DNA of 64,000 nt from Pseudanabaena sp. FACHB-1998 (lineage in GTDB: Bacteria > Cyanobacteriota > Cyanobacteriia > Pseudanabaenales > Pseudanabaenaceae): NCBI RefSeq assembly GCF_014696355.1, contig NZ_JACJQA010000009.1, positions 19,014 through 83,013 of the forward strand. Reading direction: 5' to 3'. Shown piece by piece: positions 41,159 through 48,581 of this stretch. The position numbers and the translations under genes are program-made. How positions within the stretch are numbered: position 1 is the stretch's first letter; each line of letters opens with the position of its first letter. The notes under the pieces were generated by a model. The model saw only the letters and a list, made by a program, of their open reading frames with translations, searched no databases and was not told the DNA's origin.

Positions 41159-42262
41159 GTGCCACAGGCTAAGCATTTGTTGATTGGCTCAACCCGAGCA
41201 GGTAGTGGTAAATCAGCAACAATTTTGGGATTAACGTATCACTTGCAAGCCAAAGGTTACAAAGTTGGTTATGGGAAACCGATTGGCACTTTTACGACCA
41301 AGGAATTACCCGAATCAGCCGAACGCAGTGAAGCTGATGTAGATTTTATTCGCCAGACTCTGAACTTACCACAGTCGCTGTTACGTCCCACTTTGCTCAA
41401 TCTTGATCGTGCGGCTCTCCAGCGCCGTCTCTCAGGTGAAGATACTGCGGACTACAGCAATAAGCTTGATGAATATAAAACGATTATCGCTGGTGATTTA
41501 GTTCTTTTAGAAGCTCCAGCTAACACAGCCGAAGGCGCAATCTTTGGGCTTTCCTTAGAACAAATGGCAGATAAACTAGATGCACCTATTTTATTGGTCA
41601 TGCGATTTGGCTCTCTATTGGTAGTCGATCACATCTTGATGGCAAAACAACGCTTTGGCGATCGCCTATTAGGAGTCGTAATTAATGATATTCCCGAAGA
41701 TCAGTACGAAACCTCATTAGAAATATTACATCCCTATCTCGAAGAACAAGGAATTCCCGTATTTGCGTTAATGCCTGAAAATCGCACCTTAAGGAGTGTG
41801 AGCGTATCCGAACTGATCGAACAGCTTGGCGCAAATATCCTCTGCTGTCCTGAAAATATTGACCTCAGTAAAGTGATGGTTGAGGAATTAAAAATTGGGG
41901 CAATGGATGTTAACTCTGCTCAAAGTTATTTCCGCAAGTCCTACAACAAAGCGGTAATTACAGGTAGTAGCCGTATTGATTTACAATTTGCCGCGTTAGA
42001 GACTTCAACTAATTGCCTAATCCTGACGGGACGACCTTTTATTAGTGAAGATGTAGCCCATAAAGCGATGGAACTAGGTGTGCCAGTTCTTTCGGTTAAC
42101 AAAGACACTTTAAGTACAGTTAGTATCATTGAAAGCTGTCTTGGACAAGTCCGTCTCCATGAAGGTATCAAGGTGACCAGTATTTGCGACATGATGTCTA
42201 AACATTTTAATTTTGATCGCTTCTTGAAGTTGATGAAAATTAAAGCTTTAACCACTGCTTAA
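41159..42262 (+). CDS. Phosphotransacetylase N-domain-like protein (BioD-like P-loop + DRTGG)
   Basis: A 367-residue protein with an N-terminal BioD/CobQ-like P-loop domain (HLLIGSTRAGSGKSATILGL, residues 6-25) reaching about residue 215, and a C-terminal DRTGG-like domain (VITGSSRIDLQFAALE, about 260-355). This is the arrangement of the N-terminal regulatory part of long phosphotransacetylases, without the catalytic PTA domain. Such stand-alone proteins are common in cyanobacteria, with no known role. The start is GTG 41159. A strong terminator follows directly. Confidence 0.82.
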   Translation: MPQAKHLLIGSTRAGSGKSATILGLTYHLQAKGYKVGYGKPIGTFTTKELPESAERSEADVDFIRQTLNLPQSLLRPTLLNLDRAALQRRLSGEDTADYSNKLDEYKTIIAGDLVLLEAPANTAEGAIFGLSLEQMADKLDAPILLVMRFGSLLVVDHILMAKQRFGDRLLGVVINDIPEDQYETSLEILHPYLEEQGIPVFALMPENRTLRSVSVSELIEQLGANILCCPENIDLSKVMVEELKIGAMDVNSAQSYFRKSYNKAVITGSSRIDLQFAALETSTNCLILTGRPFISEDVAHKAMELGVPVLSVNKDTLSTVSIIESCLGQVRLHEGIKVTSICDMMSKHFNFDRFLKLMKIKALTTA

Positions 42263-42266
42263 TCTT

Positions 42267-42308
42267 AAATATAAAAAAGCCTGCTCGTGAGCAGGCTTTT
42301 TTATATTT
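42267..42308. terminator. Bidirectional terminator AAATATAAAAAAGCCTGCTC
   Basis: A stem of 20 bp around GT with A-rich and T-rich flanks, serving the plus-strand gene. It also covers the stop codon (42301-42303) of the convergent Trp-rich gene. Confidence 0.85.
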
Positions 42309-42531
42309 CTTGGAGAGTTTTCCATCCAGGTTGCCATAGCGATCGCCTTTGTAGAGCTTTAGCATTAAGCCAAAATCTCACAGAATCATCACAGGCAGCC
42401 TTAATTTCTGCAAAAACTAACTCCCCTTCATTTTTGCGATTGACGACTACAAAATGCCTCCATCCGAAGGTTTCTTGCATAGCTGTCCATTTTGAGCCAA
42501 TTAAGTGGGGAAACTTTTGTTTTTTGGGCAT
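42301..42531 (-). CDS. TIGR02450-type Trp-rich small protein
   Basis: A 76-residue protein with five tryptophans, matching the cyanobacterial Trp-rich small protein family (TIGR02450-like): FPHLIGSKWTA, TFGWRHFVVV, GELVFAEIKAACD and SVRFWLNAKALQ occur in the family order, ending in W-PGWKTL. It has no signal peptide or membrane helix. The function is unknown. Its stop codon lies in the shared terminator, and the DUF3134 gene lies upstream on the same strand. Confidence 0.83.
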   Translation of the reverse strand: MPKKQKFPHLIGSKWTAMQETFGWRHFVVVNRKNEGELVFAEIKAACDDSVRFWLNAKALQRRSLWQPGWKTLQEI

Positions 42532-42539
42532 AAACTTTC

Positions 42540-42570
42540 ACAAAAAAATTGCCCTAGGCAATTTTTTTGT
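42540..42570 (-). terminator. Terminator of the DUF3134 gene
   Basis: ACAAAAAAATTGCC and GGCAATTTTTTTGT are exact 14-bp arms around CTA, with a T-run on the minus strand. Confidence 0.75.
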
Positions 42571-42583
42571 CAATCTTGTAAAT

Positions 42584-42826
42584 CTAGTCAACATCGTCAT
42601 CGTCGATATCGTCATCATCATCGTCGATGTAGCTAGCATCATCACCAAGCATTAATTCGCTTAATTCTTCAGCTTCATCATCAAACTTTAAGCTAGACTC
42701 AGTGCCTTCTCTAGCAATCAGGCGACCTGTAGATTCAAGCCAGTCCAAAATCGATACTTCTTGCTGGGTGGGAATGATCGCGGCTGGCTGATTGCGTCGT
42801 TGGACACGTAATGCGGGATTATTCAT
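42584..42826 (-). CDS. DUF3134 family protein
   Basis: An 80-residue cyanobacterial protein. The core MNNPALRVQRRNQPA and QQEVSILDWLESTGRLIARE matches DUF3134. The tail is extremely acidic, ending in a run of aspartates (DDDDDDIDDDDVD, encoded by imperfect GATGAC repeats). The ATG at 42826 is preferred, as homologues start MxNPALR; a 12-residue upstream extension lacks support. Function unknown. It shares its strand with EbfC and the Trp-rich gene. Confidence 0.8.
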   Translation of the reverse strand: MNNPALRVQRRNQPAAIIPTQQEVSILDWLESTGRLIAREGTESSLKFDDEAEELSELMLGDDASYIDDDDDDIDDDDVD

Positions 42827-42862
42827 ATTCTTTAAAAAATACCTAAAGTAGTTACCAATCAA

Positions 42863-42883
42863 GAAGGGCGCTTAGCCCCCTTC
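42863..42883 (-). terminator. Hairpin after the EbfC gene
   Basis: GAAGGGCGC-TTA-GCCCCCTTC is a compact stem in the 65-base gap between the EbfC gene and the DUF3134 gene. Confidence 0.5.
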
Positions 42884-42891
42884 TCGATTTT

Positions 42892-43230
42892 CTAGAAACC
42901 TGCGGGTAAACCTAAGCCACCAGTCAGCTCTTCCATTTTTTGCTTCATTGTGCTAGTTGAAAGTTGATAGGCATCTTTGAGGGCAGCAAGTACTAAGTCT
43001 GACAAAACTTCTGCGCCTTCATTTAGGGCTTCAGGAGCAATTTCTACGCCCTGAGGTTCTTGGTTGCCACTTAAAGTTACTTTAACTAATCCACCGCCTG
43101 ATTCACCAGTTAGACGTAGTTGGTCTAATTCTTCTTGTAACTTTTTAGCGCCTTCTTGAATTTGCTGCGCTTTTTGGAAGGCTTCTTTCATTTTGCCTAA
43201 ACCAAAGCCAAATCCTTTTCCGTCTGACAT
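42892..43230 (-). CDS. ebfC: YbaB/EbfC family nucleoid-associated protein
   Basis: A 112-residue DNA-binding protein that forms a tweezer-shaped dimer and coats the nucleoid. Family features: a Gly/Phe-rich start ([24 protein letters not shown]), a central beta segment with [20 protein letters not shown], and a C-terminal helix [34 protein letters not shown]. Length is typical. It is commonly found near recR or dnaX elsewhere, but here it stands between the PIN unit and small cyanobacterial genes. Confidence 0.93.
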   Translation of the reverse strand: MSDGKGFGFGLGKMKEAFQKAQQIQEGAKKLQEELDQLRLTGESGGGLVKVTLSGNQEPQGVEIAPEALNEGAEVLSDLVLAALKDAYQLSTSTMKQKMEELTGGLGLPAGF

Positions 43231-43304
43231 AGCAGTATCAGTTTTATCCTAAGTTTTCCTGTACATTATGTCACTAATCTGCACGATTCGGTAAGTACGG
43301 TCAT

Positions 43305-43745
43305 CTAGATATCCGTCCACAGACGCGCATCTACAAATCTAGATATATGTTTGACATTTGTAGTTGCCACAATAACCTCGTAGCCTTGCTGCACTTGTAA
43401 CAAGGCTTGAGCCGCTAAAATCACATCCCCATCTAATGATTTCGGATCAGCCGTTGCTTGTCCACTTTGTCTCACCTCTGCCCATAACTTTGCGGCATAG
43501 ATCATGACAGATGTAGTAATTGGTAAATAAATGATTTCATTTTTTAATCGGTCTAAACGTTGAAGCCCTTTCAATTTGTTAGCCCGTATTAACTCCCGTC
43601 TTAGCTCATAATCGGCAATTTCAGGAATTGCTACCTTATAACCTCTTGGTTCTAGAGTACTGAGCCACTTTAAACAATCTTGATTAGTTTTAGGGTTAGT
43701 TACCTTACCTAAAACACCTGTATCTAGTAGGACAAGTAGCTTCAT
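43305..43745 (-). CDS. PIN-domain nuclease (VapC-like toxin)
   Basis: A 146-residue PIN-domain protein, probably a Mg-dependent RNase. Acidic active-site residues are visible: D8 in LLDTGVL, E47 in YELRREL, D107 in LDGDVILAAQA, and N130/D139 in ATTNVKHISRFVDARLW. Its ATG overlaps the end of the upstream gene by four bases (ATGA), the usual arrangement of a type II toxin after its antitoxin. The upstream protein ends in a tail like the antitoxins found with such PIN proteins. Toxicity itself is inferred. Confidence 0.87.
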   Translation of the reverse strand: MKLLVLLDTGVLGKVTNPKTNQDCLKWLSTLEPRGYKVAIPEIADYELRRELIRANKLKGLQRLDRLKNEIIYLPITTSVMIYAAKLWAEVRQSGQATADPKSLDGDVILAAQALLQVQQGYEVIVATTNVKHISRFVDARLWTDI

Positions 43746-44467
43746 GCAGGTATCGGTCGATGGGACAATGTTCCATTGTTAAGGGCATTCCGAAGATAAT
43801 TCCAAGTTTCCTCTTGCTCGTTTGGGTCTTCTATATCTTCTGCTAGCCATTCTTCCGCTAATTTCGCCAAGCCTTGGCTTTGATTATTTCTTATTCTCAA
43901 GGGATCTTGATCATCTATCCTAGAGATGATGTTTGCAAAGTAGCTATCTAGCTCGGTAACAATATCAGGATTTTTGAGTAGCGGTACAGCCAACCTCTGG
44001 ATTTGTCGGACTACGGTAATTAGAAATTGAATTTGTAAGGATTGGCTTGGGCTTTGTACAGATTTTAGGCTCAATTGTTCTAGGACTAATGCATCCGTAC
44101 CGATGAGCGCGTAAGTAAGATAGCGCAAAATATTTTTGCAGTCGCTGGATATATCGGTTAGAAATTCTAGAGTAATCGATTCTTGGTTAATAGCTTCCCT
44201 TGTCCCCGTGATCGTGGTTTCTTGAGTAGCCGCTAAGATAGCTTCTTGGACTATTTTTTTCGCAGTAACTGTAAGTATCTGGACGAATTCTAAGATTTCT
44301 CTTAATCGCAATAAAGATCCATCAGTATTGAATGTGTCCATAAATGAATTGGTATTAACATTAATGGCTAATTCAGTAACTGATGCAATAGTTGGTTCAG
44401 ATGTGATCATTGCAATATTTTGCATGGCTTTGTCCCTCATCTGTTTGTACTTAGTGCGCTTAGCCAT
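43742..44467 (-). CDS. Phycobiliprotein-fold protein with antitoxin-like C-terminal tail
   Basis: A 241-residue protein from ATG 44467. Residues 45-185 align by eye with allophycocyanin/phycocyanin helices: SLLRLREILEF and VTAKKIVQEAILAATQ, then DCKNILRYLTYALIGTDALVL (residues 109-129) for the RDxxYYLRYxTYAxxAGD core, then a VTELDSYFANIISRI ending. The canonical chromophore cysteine is absent; Asp109 matches the bilin-contacting Asp and the only cysteine is C110. Residues 195-241 (LAKLAEEWLAEDIED, EQEETWNYLRNAL, LSHRPI) resemble short antitoxins that precede PIN toxins. A CpcT-like lyase lies upstream and a PIN gene overlaps downstream. A longer start at 44623 would overlap the lyase gene. 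Confidence 0.65.
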   Translation of the reverse strand: MAKRTKYKQMRDKAMQNIAMITSEPTIASVTELAINVNTNSFMDTFNTDGSLLRLREILEFVQILTVTAKKIVQEAILAATQETTITGTREAINQESITLEFLTDISSDCKNILRYLTYALIGTDALVLEQLSLKSVQSPSQSLQIQFLITVVRQIQRLAVPLLKNPDIVTELDSYFANIISRIDDQDPLRIRNNQSQGLAKLAEEWLAEDIEDPNEQEETWNYLRNALNNGTLSHRPIPA

Positions 44468-44489
44468 GATGCTAACACAGCCCATGATG

Positions 44490-45086
44490 CTATGTACTAG
44501 CTGTAAATTCTTGACTAAAATCTTTGATTTTTTTGAATTTGTAAAAGTCCATAATTGCGCCCCAGATGGCTGTGCCTGTTTCAGGATCGACTCCCCGATC
44601 GCCACTCCAAAATTCATCAGCACTAACCTCGAAACCTAAAACAACTTGACGCGATTCATTTAAATATTGAAAACAACATTTCGCATCTTTAGGCATTTCG
44701 GCTTTGTAGCGACCATTGGCAAAGAAAACATCTAGTGAGCAACCAGCGAGAGGTTCGATGTCATTAATGGTGATTTGATTGAGGCGATCGCGATCGCGTC
44801 CAGCCCCAGTCCATGCACTCGGATCTTTAAATCCCCAATATTTCACTTGAATTTTGTCCTCATTTTCTACAAATTGCAAAATACGCTGACGATAGGGGCG
44901 ATCGAGAATCAAGGCATTAGCCTGTTCGGCAAAGATAGCAGGGCTGCCCAAAAGGTTAGACGAAATGGGACGTTGCCACCAAACTAAATTTACAAACCAG
45001 ACAGGTTGATCTACGGATTGCTCTTGATTGCTAAATTCTCCTGTCATCCATGAGGTAAGAGTTAACAGATTTTGGGAAATATTCAT
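44490..45086 (-). CDS. CpcT/CpeT-type phycobiliprotein lyase
   Basis: A 198-residue protein of the CpcT/CpeT family, beta-barrel lyases or chaperones that attach bilins to cysteines of phycobiliprotein beta subunits. Family segments in order: LLTLTSWMTGEFSNQEQ near residue 7, an IFAEQANALILDRPYRQRIL segment near 50, GCSLDVFFANGRYKAE near 115, and SADEFWSGDRGVDPETGTAIWGAI near 155-180. The substrate cannot be told from sequence. It lies 22 bases upstream of a phycobiliprotein-like gene, which may be its partner. Confidence 0.85.
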   Translation of the reverse strand: MNISQNLLTLTSWMTGEFSNQEQSVDQPVWFVNLVWWQRPISSNLLGSPAIFAEQANALILDRPYRQRILQFVENEDKIQVKYWGFKDPSAWTGAGRDRDRLNQITINDIEPLAGCSLDVFFANGRYKAEMPKDAKCCFQYLNESRQVVLGFEVSADEFWSGDRGVDPETGTAIWGAIMDFYKFKKIKDFSQEFTAST

Positions 45087-45347
45087 GGATCTTGGTTGGT
45101 TAAGACGTAAGTATAAAAAGTTAGATTCAAGAAGAAAGTCATGAAAAGTCTACAATTGTTTACACAGTTTTTATTTTAACTACGACAAAATGAAAACTTA
45201 AAACTCTTACTAGGCTTGACTTTCTGTTTTTAAATAAATTTGTATTCATTATGACATAGGTCAATAATGCTAAAATTATTAACCAATCAGAGAAAATGTA
45301 GCTTATAATACAAATATAAGTTTAGATATATGAATTGAGATAAGACT
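45087..45347. other. Divergent promoter gap with GTAN8TAC box
   Basis: The AT-rich 261 bases lie between the CpcT-like gene (minus) and a 46-residue ORF (plus). GTAGCTTATAATAC at 45298-45311 fits the NtcA consensus GTA-N8-TAC and overlaps a TATAAT at 45304-45309. The overlap makes either reading possible, not both in the usual geometry. Confidence 0.35.
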
Positions 45348-45488
45348 ATGAAAACTCCTCGTGAAAGTCAACCCAAAAGTAATTACCGCGATCGCCAAAG
45401 ATTTGAAGACGAACTAAAGGGTAATGAACCTGAAAATCATCTACATCAAAATTATCGTCATTGGGCATGGTTGCCAAAACCTAAATAA
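45348..45488 (+). CDS. Small basic hypothetical protein, 46 residues
   Basis: A short ORF starting MKTPRESQPKSNYRDRQRF and ending NYRHWAWLPKPK. It has a start codon with a purine-rich leader (GAGATAAG), a possible promoter about 40 bases upstream, and a strong rho-independent terminator nine bases after its stop. That combination suggests a real transcript. The peptide is charged, without membrane segment or signal. I know no family. It could alternatively be a small RNA with a chance ORF. Confidence 0.45.
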   Translation: MKTPRESQPKSNYRDRQRFEDELKGNEPENHLHQNYRHWAWLPKPK

Positions 45489-45496
45489 ATAATAAG

Positions 45497-45536
45497 CAAA
45501 TAAAAAAGGCTCCCGAAGGGAGCCTTTTTTTATTTG
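45497..45536 (+). terminator. Strong terminator after the 46-residue ORF
   Basis: CAAATAAAAAAGGCTCCC-GAA-GGGAGCCTTTTTTTATTTG, nearly symmetric, also placed to end the minus-strand ABC permease transcript. Confidence 0.85.
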
Positions 45537-45543
45537 GGTTAAT

Positions 45544-46353
45544 TTATCTAGCCCAGTAAATCACTTTCTTTTCAATCGCCACAAACATGGCATAGAGCAT
45601 CACGCCTAGAATCGCAAGGGCAATTAGCGCCGCAAAAGCTAGGGGAACATTAAAGTCTGATGCAGCTTGGACGATCAAATATCCTAAACCAGCATTAGAG
45701 GCGATCGACTCCGCAATTACAGCTCCGATAAAGGAAAACGAAACAGCAATTTTTAGAGAGGCAAATACATAGGGTAATGTATGGGGCCAGCCGACTTTTT
45801 GGAAAATCTCAAAGTCCGACGCACCCAAAGCATACAAAACATCCTTCATTTCTGGCTCAATTGTCTCTAGCCCCAGAGCGACGTTAACGGCGATCGGGAA
45901 AAAGGCAAGTAAAAAAGCCGTAACGATCGCAGGAATTGCATTTGCCCCAAACCATACAGCTAGCAAGGGAACCAGTGCTGATTTAGGAATGGTATTAAAG
46001 GCGACTAGTAAAGGATAAAAAGTCAAATAGATAAATCGGGAATAGCCAATCAAAAAACCTAAAACTACACCGACTAAACTAGCGATCGCAAAGCCTGCAA
46101 AAGTCGTCCAAACAGTTCGGAGAGAATTCTCCAAAAGCTGTGGCGCGAATTTGATATAGGCTTCAATAATTTTTGAAGGTGCAGGTAAGTTAAAGGGCTG
46201 GATTTTAAATATCCATACCGCAGCTTCCCAAAGTAAGAATAAAACGATCGTTGCGATCGACGGAAGAATAATTGTTGCCGACTTGGTGTTTAGGAAAGCT
46301 TCAAAATTAAATTTTTTAGGTGCTTTTCTCGCATCATCAACAGTTGCCTGCAT
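45544..46353 (-). CDS. ABC transporter permease (SsuC/TauC/ThiX-like)
   Basis: A 269-residue inner-membrane permease with about six helices. The N-terminal helix is at 30-50 and the EAA loop near residue 185 reads MKDVLYALGASDFEIFQKVGWPHTLPYV, which contacts the ATPase. It belongs to the family that imports sulfonates, taurine, nitrate or pyrimidine/thiamine precursors; sequence alone does not choose between them. It is last in a three-gene minus-strand operon: binding protein, ATPase, permease, with 14-23 base gaps. A shared operator with urate genes suggests a purine-related or other nitrogen compound. Confidence 0.9.
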   Translation of the reverse strand: MQATVDDARKAPKKFNFEAFLNTKSATIILPSIATIVLFLLWEAAVWIFKIQPFNLPAPSKIIEAYIKFAPQLLENSLRTVWTTFAGFAIASLVGVVLGFLIGYSRFIYLTFYPLLVAFNTIPKSALVPLLAVWFGANAIPAIVTAFLLAFFPIAVNVALGLETIEPEMKDVLYALGASDFEIFQKVGWPHTLPYVFASLKIAVSFSFIGAVIAESIASNAGLGYLIVQAASDFNVPLAFAALIALAILGVMLYAMFVAIEKKVIYWAR

Positions 46354-46367
46354 ATATATTCCTCACA

Positions 46368-47192
46368 TTAATTTTTATGAATATGACGGCGTAATTCAGC
46401 AGCCAAATGTGCGAATTCATCACTAAGACACATTTCGAGAGTGCGCGGACGAGGCAAATCGATTTTCTGCATGAAAGCGATTTCGCTAGGACGAGGACTC
46501 ATCACGTACACCGTATCTGATAAAAATACAGCCTCACGCAAATCGTGGGTAATCAAAATCCCCACACATTGAGCCTGCATCCACAGATCCTGCAACATGA
46601 CCCACATTTCCTCACGGGTAAATGCATCCAACGCTCCAAAAGGCTCATCCAACAATAGAATCTCAGGCTTATGGATAAGCGATCGACAAAGAGAGGCTCT
46701 TTGACGCATACCACCAGATAATTGCCAAGGAAATTGTTGTTGGAAGTCTTTTAAACCAACTGCACTCAGCAGCTTTTGGGCGGTATCCACATAATGAGCA
46801 TGATTAACTTTGAAATCACGCTTATAGGGATGCACAACTTCCAGAGGCAGCAACACATTATCAATGGTGCGCCGCCAAGGAAGCAATACAGGGTTTTGGA
46901 AGGCGATACCTACATTCTTAAGCGGCTTGACAACAGCCTGTCCATGACAGCGCAATTCACCAATTTTTGTAGGACTCAGACCTGAAACCATTCGTAAAAT
47001 GGAAGTCTTACCACATCCGCTTGGACCAACAAAAGATACAAACTCCCCGGGCTTGATGTTAAGGGTGATTTCTTTAATGATCGTACGCATAGAATCGCCA
47101 AATGGATATTCCAAACCGATTTTGTCAAATTCTAGCAAGGGCATAGAAGGAGCTTCGGTTTCCGAATCTGTGGATGTGAGAGGCTGTACCAT
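46368..47192 (-). CDS. ABC transporter ATP-binding protein (SsuB/TauB-like)
   Basis: A 274-residue ATPase. Walker A is GPSGCGKTS near residue 57, the Q-loop is AFQNPVLLPWRR near 97, the signature is LSGGMRQRASL near 158, Walker B is ILLLDEPFGALD near 178, and the switch His is in ILITHDLREAVFLSDTVYVM near 214. Together these are complete, so the ATPase should be functional. The N-terminal 18 residues are a variable extension. It lies between the permease and binding-protein genes of the same operon. Confidence 0.93.
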   Translation of the reverse strand: MVQPLTSTDSETEAPSMPLLEFDKIGLEYPFGDSMRTIIKEITLNIKPGEFVSFVGPSGCGKTSILRMVSGLSPTKIGELRCHGQAVVKPLKNVGIAFQNPVLLPWRRTIDNVLLPLEVVHPYKRDFKVNHAHYVDTAQKLLSAVGLKDFQQQFPWQLSGGMRQRASLCRSLIHKPEILLLDEPFGALDAFTREEMWVMLQDLWMQAQCVGILITHDLREAVFLSDTVYVMSPRPSEIAFMQKIDLPRPRTLEMCLSDEFAHLAAELRRHIHKN

Positions 47193-47215
47193 TTTGTAAT
47201 TTAGGGGCTAAAGAA

Positions 47216-48364
47216 TTATTGCAATGGTTTGCGATCGCTCGCAGGAGGAACCAATCTCTTGTCTTTAGAAGGTAAAAACTTATCAGTGTAAAGATCAGCA
47301 GCCGTAACTGGTTTGAGCTTAAAGCCTTCAACGGTTTGAGCAATGCTCTTTTCTAAACGCTTAGGATCAGCACCACCAAAGCCCGAAGCTTCAAGTTCTG
47401 GAGTAACGTACATCCGCTCGATCGCCAACTTTAAGCGGAGTTTCTCAGCTTCGCGATCCATTAGCTTACTTTGATCAGTAGCGACAACTAGATCAAGGGC
47501 TGCACTGGGGTCTTTGACTACTTCCTGCATTCCACGGAAATAGGCTCTTAAGAAAGCTTTGATCGCATCGGGACTCTTATCCGCAAAAGCTTGCTTAACC
47601 AAAATGCCATTGCCATAGAAATCCAATCCAAATTCGTCGTAGAAGAAAATTTGGATGTCATCCATAGTTTTTCCGCCCTTAATCAAGGAAGGAATAACGG
47701 ATGTATAGAATCCGCTCACAGCATCAACTTTACCTTGCAACAAGAAGGTTTCTCGAAGCTTTGGCTCCATCGTTTCCCAAGTTACGGAATCAGGAGCAAT
47801 CTTCACTTCCTTTGCAAAAAGTGGGAATAGTTTGCGAGGACCATCGCCCGCAGGTGCACCCAACTTTTTACCAACTAAATCCGCAGGGGTTTTAATGCCG
47901 TTAGCTTTAAAAGTAACGATAGAAAAAGGAGCTTTGTTTTGATAGAAGGCAACGGCAATGATTTTATCATTAGGATTTTTGTCGTTGAATTCCATCGCGT
48001 TGTAAACATCACTAAAAGCCATGTCATACTTGCCAGTTCCCAGCTTACTGATGGTATCCGCATTACCAAAACCACGCTCATAGGAAACATCTAGCCCTTC
48101 TTCTGCAAAATATCCCTTTTCAATCGCCCAAATTAGAGGAGCATCAAGACTTTGTTTTAAGAAGGGGAGCTGGACGCGAATGCTTTGCTTACTTTGCTTG
48201 TCTGGACTGGTAGCTGTTTGGGTTGTAGTTGCAGTAGGTGCTGAAGACTTATCGGCAGAAGTCGTATTTGTACTTGGCGGAGCAGAGTTACAAGCCGCAA
48301 GAATTGCTGTCGAAGCAGCAACTAAGAGGATTTGATGTAATTGTTTCTGAAAAATATGACGCAT
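47216..48364 (-). CDS. ABC transporter substrate-binding lipoprotein (NMT1/THI5-like)
   Basis: A 382-residue periplasmic binding protein. The signal peptide ends in a lipobox, ILAACNSAP, with the lipid-anchored Cys at residue 25. A Thr/Ser-rich linker follows, then an NMT1/SsuA-type domain: VQLPFLKQSLDAPLIWAIEKGYFAEEGLDVSYERGF near residue 65 and GKYDMAFSDVYNAM near 115. The ligand is not determinable. It is first in its operon, and a GTATACTGTATAC palindrome lies 24 bases before its start, almost identical to one before the urate hydroxylase gene. Confidence 0.92.
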   Translation of the reverse strand: MRHIFQKQLHQILLVAASTAILAACNSAPPSTNTTSADKSSAPTATTTQTATSPDKQSKQSIRVQLPFLKQSLDAPLIWAIEKGYFAEEGLDVSYERGFGNADTISKLGTGKYDMAFSDVYNAMEFNDKNPNDKIIAVAFYQNKAPFSIVTFKANGIKTPADLVGKKLGAPAGDGPRKLFPLFAKEVKIAPDSVTWETMEPKLRETFLLQGKVDAVSGFYTSVIPSLIKGGKTMDDIQIFFYDEFGLDFYGNGILVKQAFADKSPDAIKAFLRAYFRGMQEVVKDPSAALDLVVATDQSKLMDREAEKLRLKLAIERMYVTPELEASGFGGADPKRLEKSIAQTVEGFKLKPVTAADLYTDKFLPSKDKRLVPPASDRKPLQ

Positions 48365-48387
48365 TATTGCTCTGCAATGTGAAATAT

Positions 48388-48400
48388 GTATACTGTATAC
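48388..48400. promoter_or_regulatory. Operator-like palindrome GTATAC-T-GTATAC (ABC operon)
   Basis: A perfect 13-bp palindrome 24 bases upstream of the binding-protein start codon. A second, partial copy with GTATAC and TAAATACA is at 48442-48455. A near-identical site precedes the urate hydroxylase gene (55568-55580). Confidence 0.55.
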
Positions 48401-48441
48401 AAAACCAACCTGTATTTAAGTTGAGTAGAAGAGAAGTTTCT

Positions 48442-48456
48442 GTATACATAAATACA
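48442..48456. promoter_or_regulatory. Second GTATAC-type half site of the ABC operon
   Basis: GTATACATAAATACA lies 54 bases upstream of the first site, about five helical turns, compatible with a tandem arrangement for one regulator. Confidence 0.35.
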
Positions 48457-48503
48457 AAGAAAAATGCAGAGGAATTTAGCGAATTTGGCGATCGCTTTAT
48501 ACC

Positions 48504-48536
48504 AAAGCCCAAAATAGCCTAGCCATTTTGGGCTTT
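48504..48536. repeat. Palindrome AAAGCCCAAAATAGC
   Basis: AAAGCCCAAAAT and ATTTTGGGCTTT arms around a TAGCC-type centre. It is related to the TACCAAA...TTTGGTA palindromes elsewhere and lies in the gap after the S24 gene. Confidence 0.55.
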
Positions 48537-48581
48537 TAAAATCTTTACGGGGTTTGGATTTAATTCACGAAATGGAGAAAC

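Noticed and set aside
42287..42655. Plus-strand 122-codon ORF opposite the Trp-rich and DUF3134 genes
   Set aside because: Both minus-strand genes match known families and have their own terminators. The plus frame has an Ile/Val-rich tail produced by the acidic repeat on the other strand.
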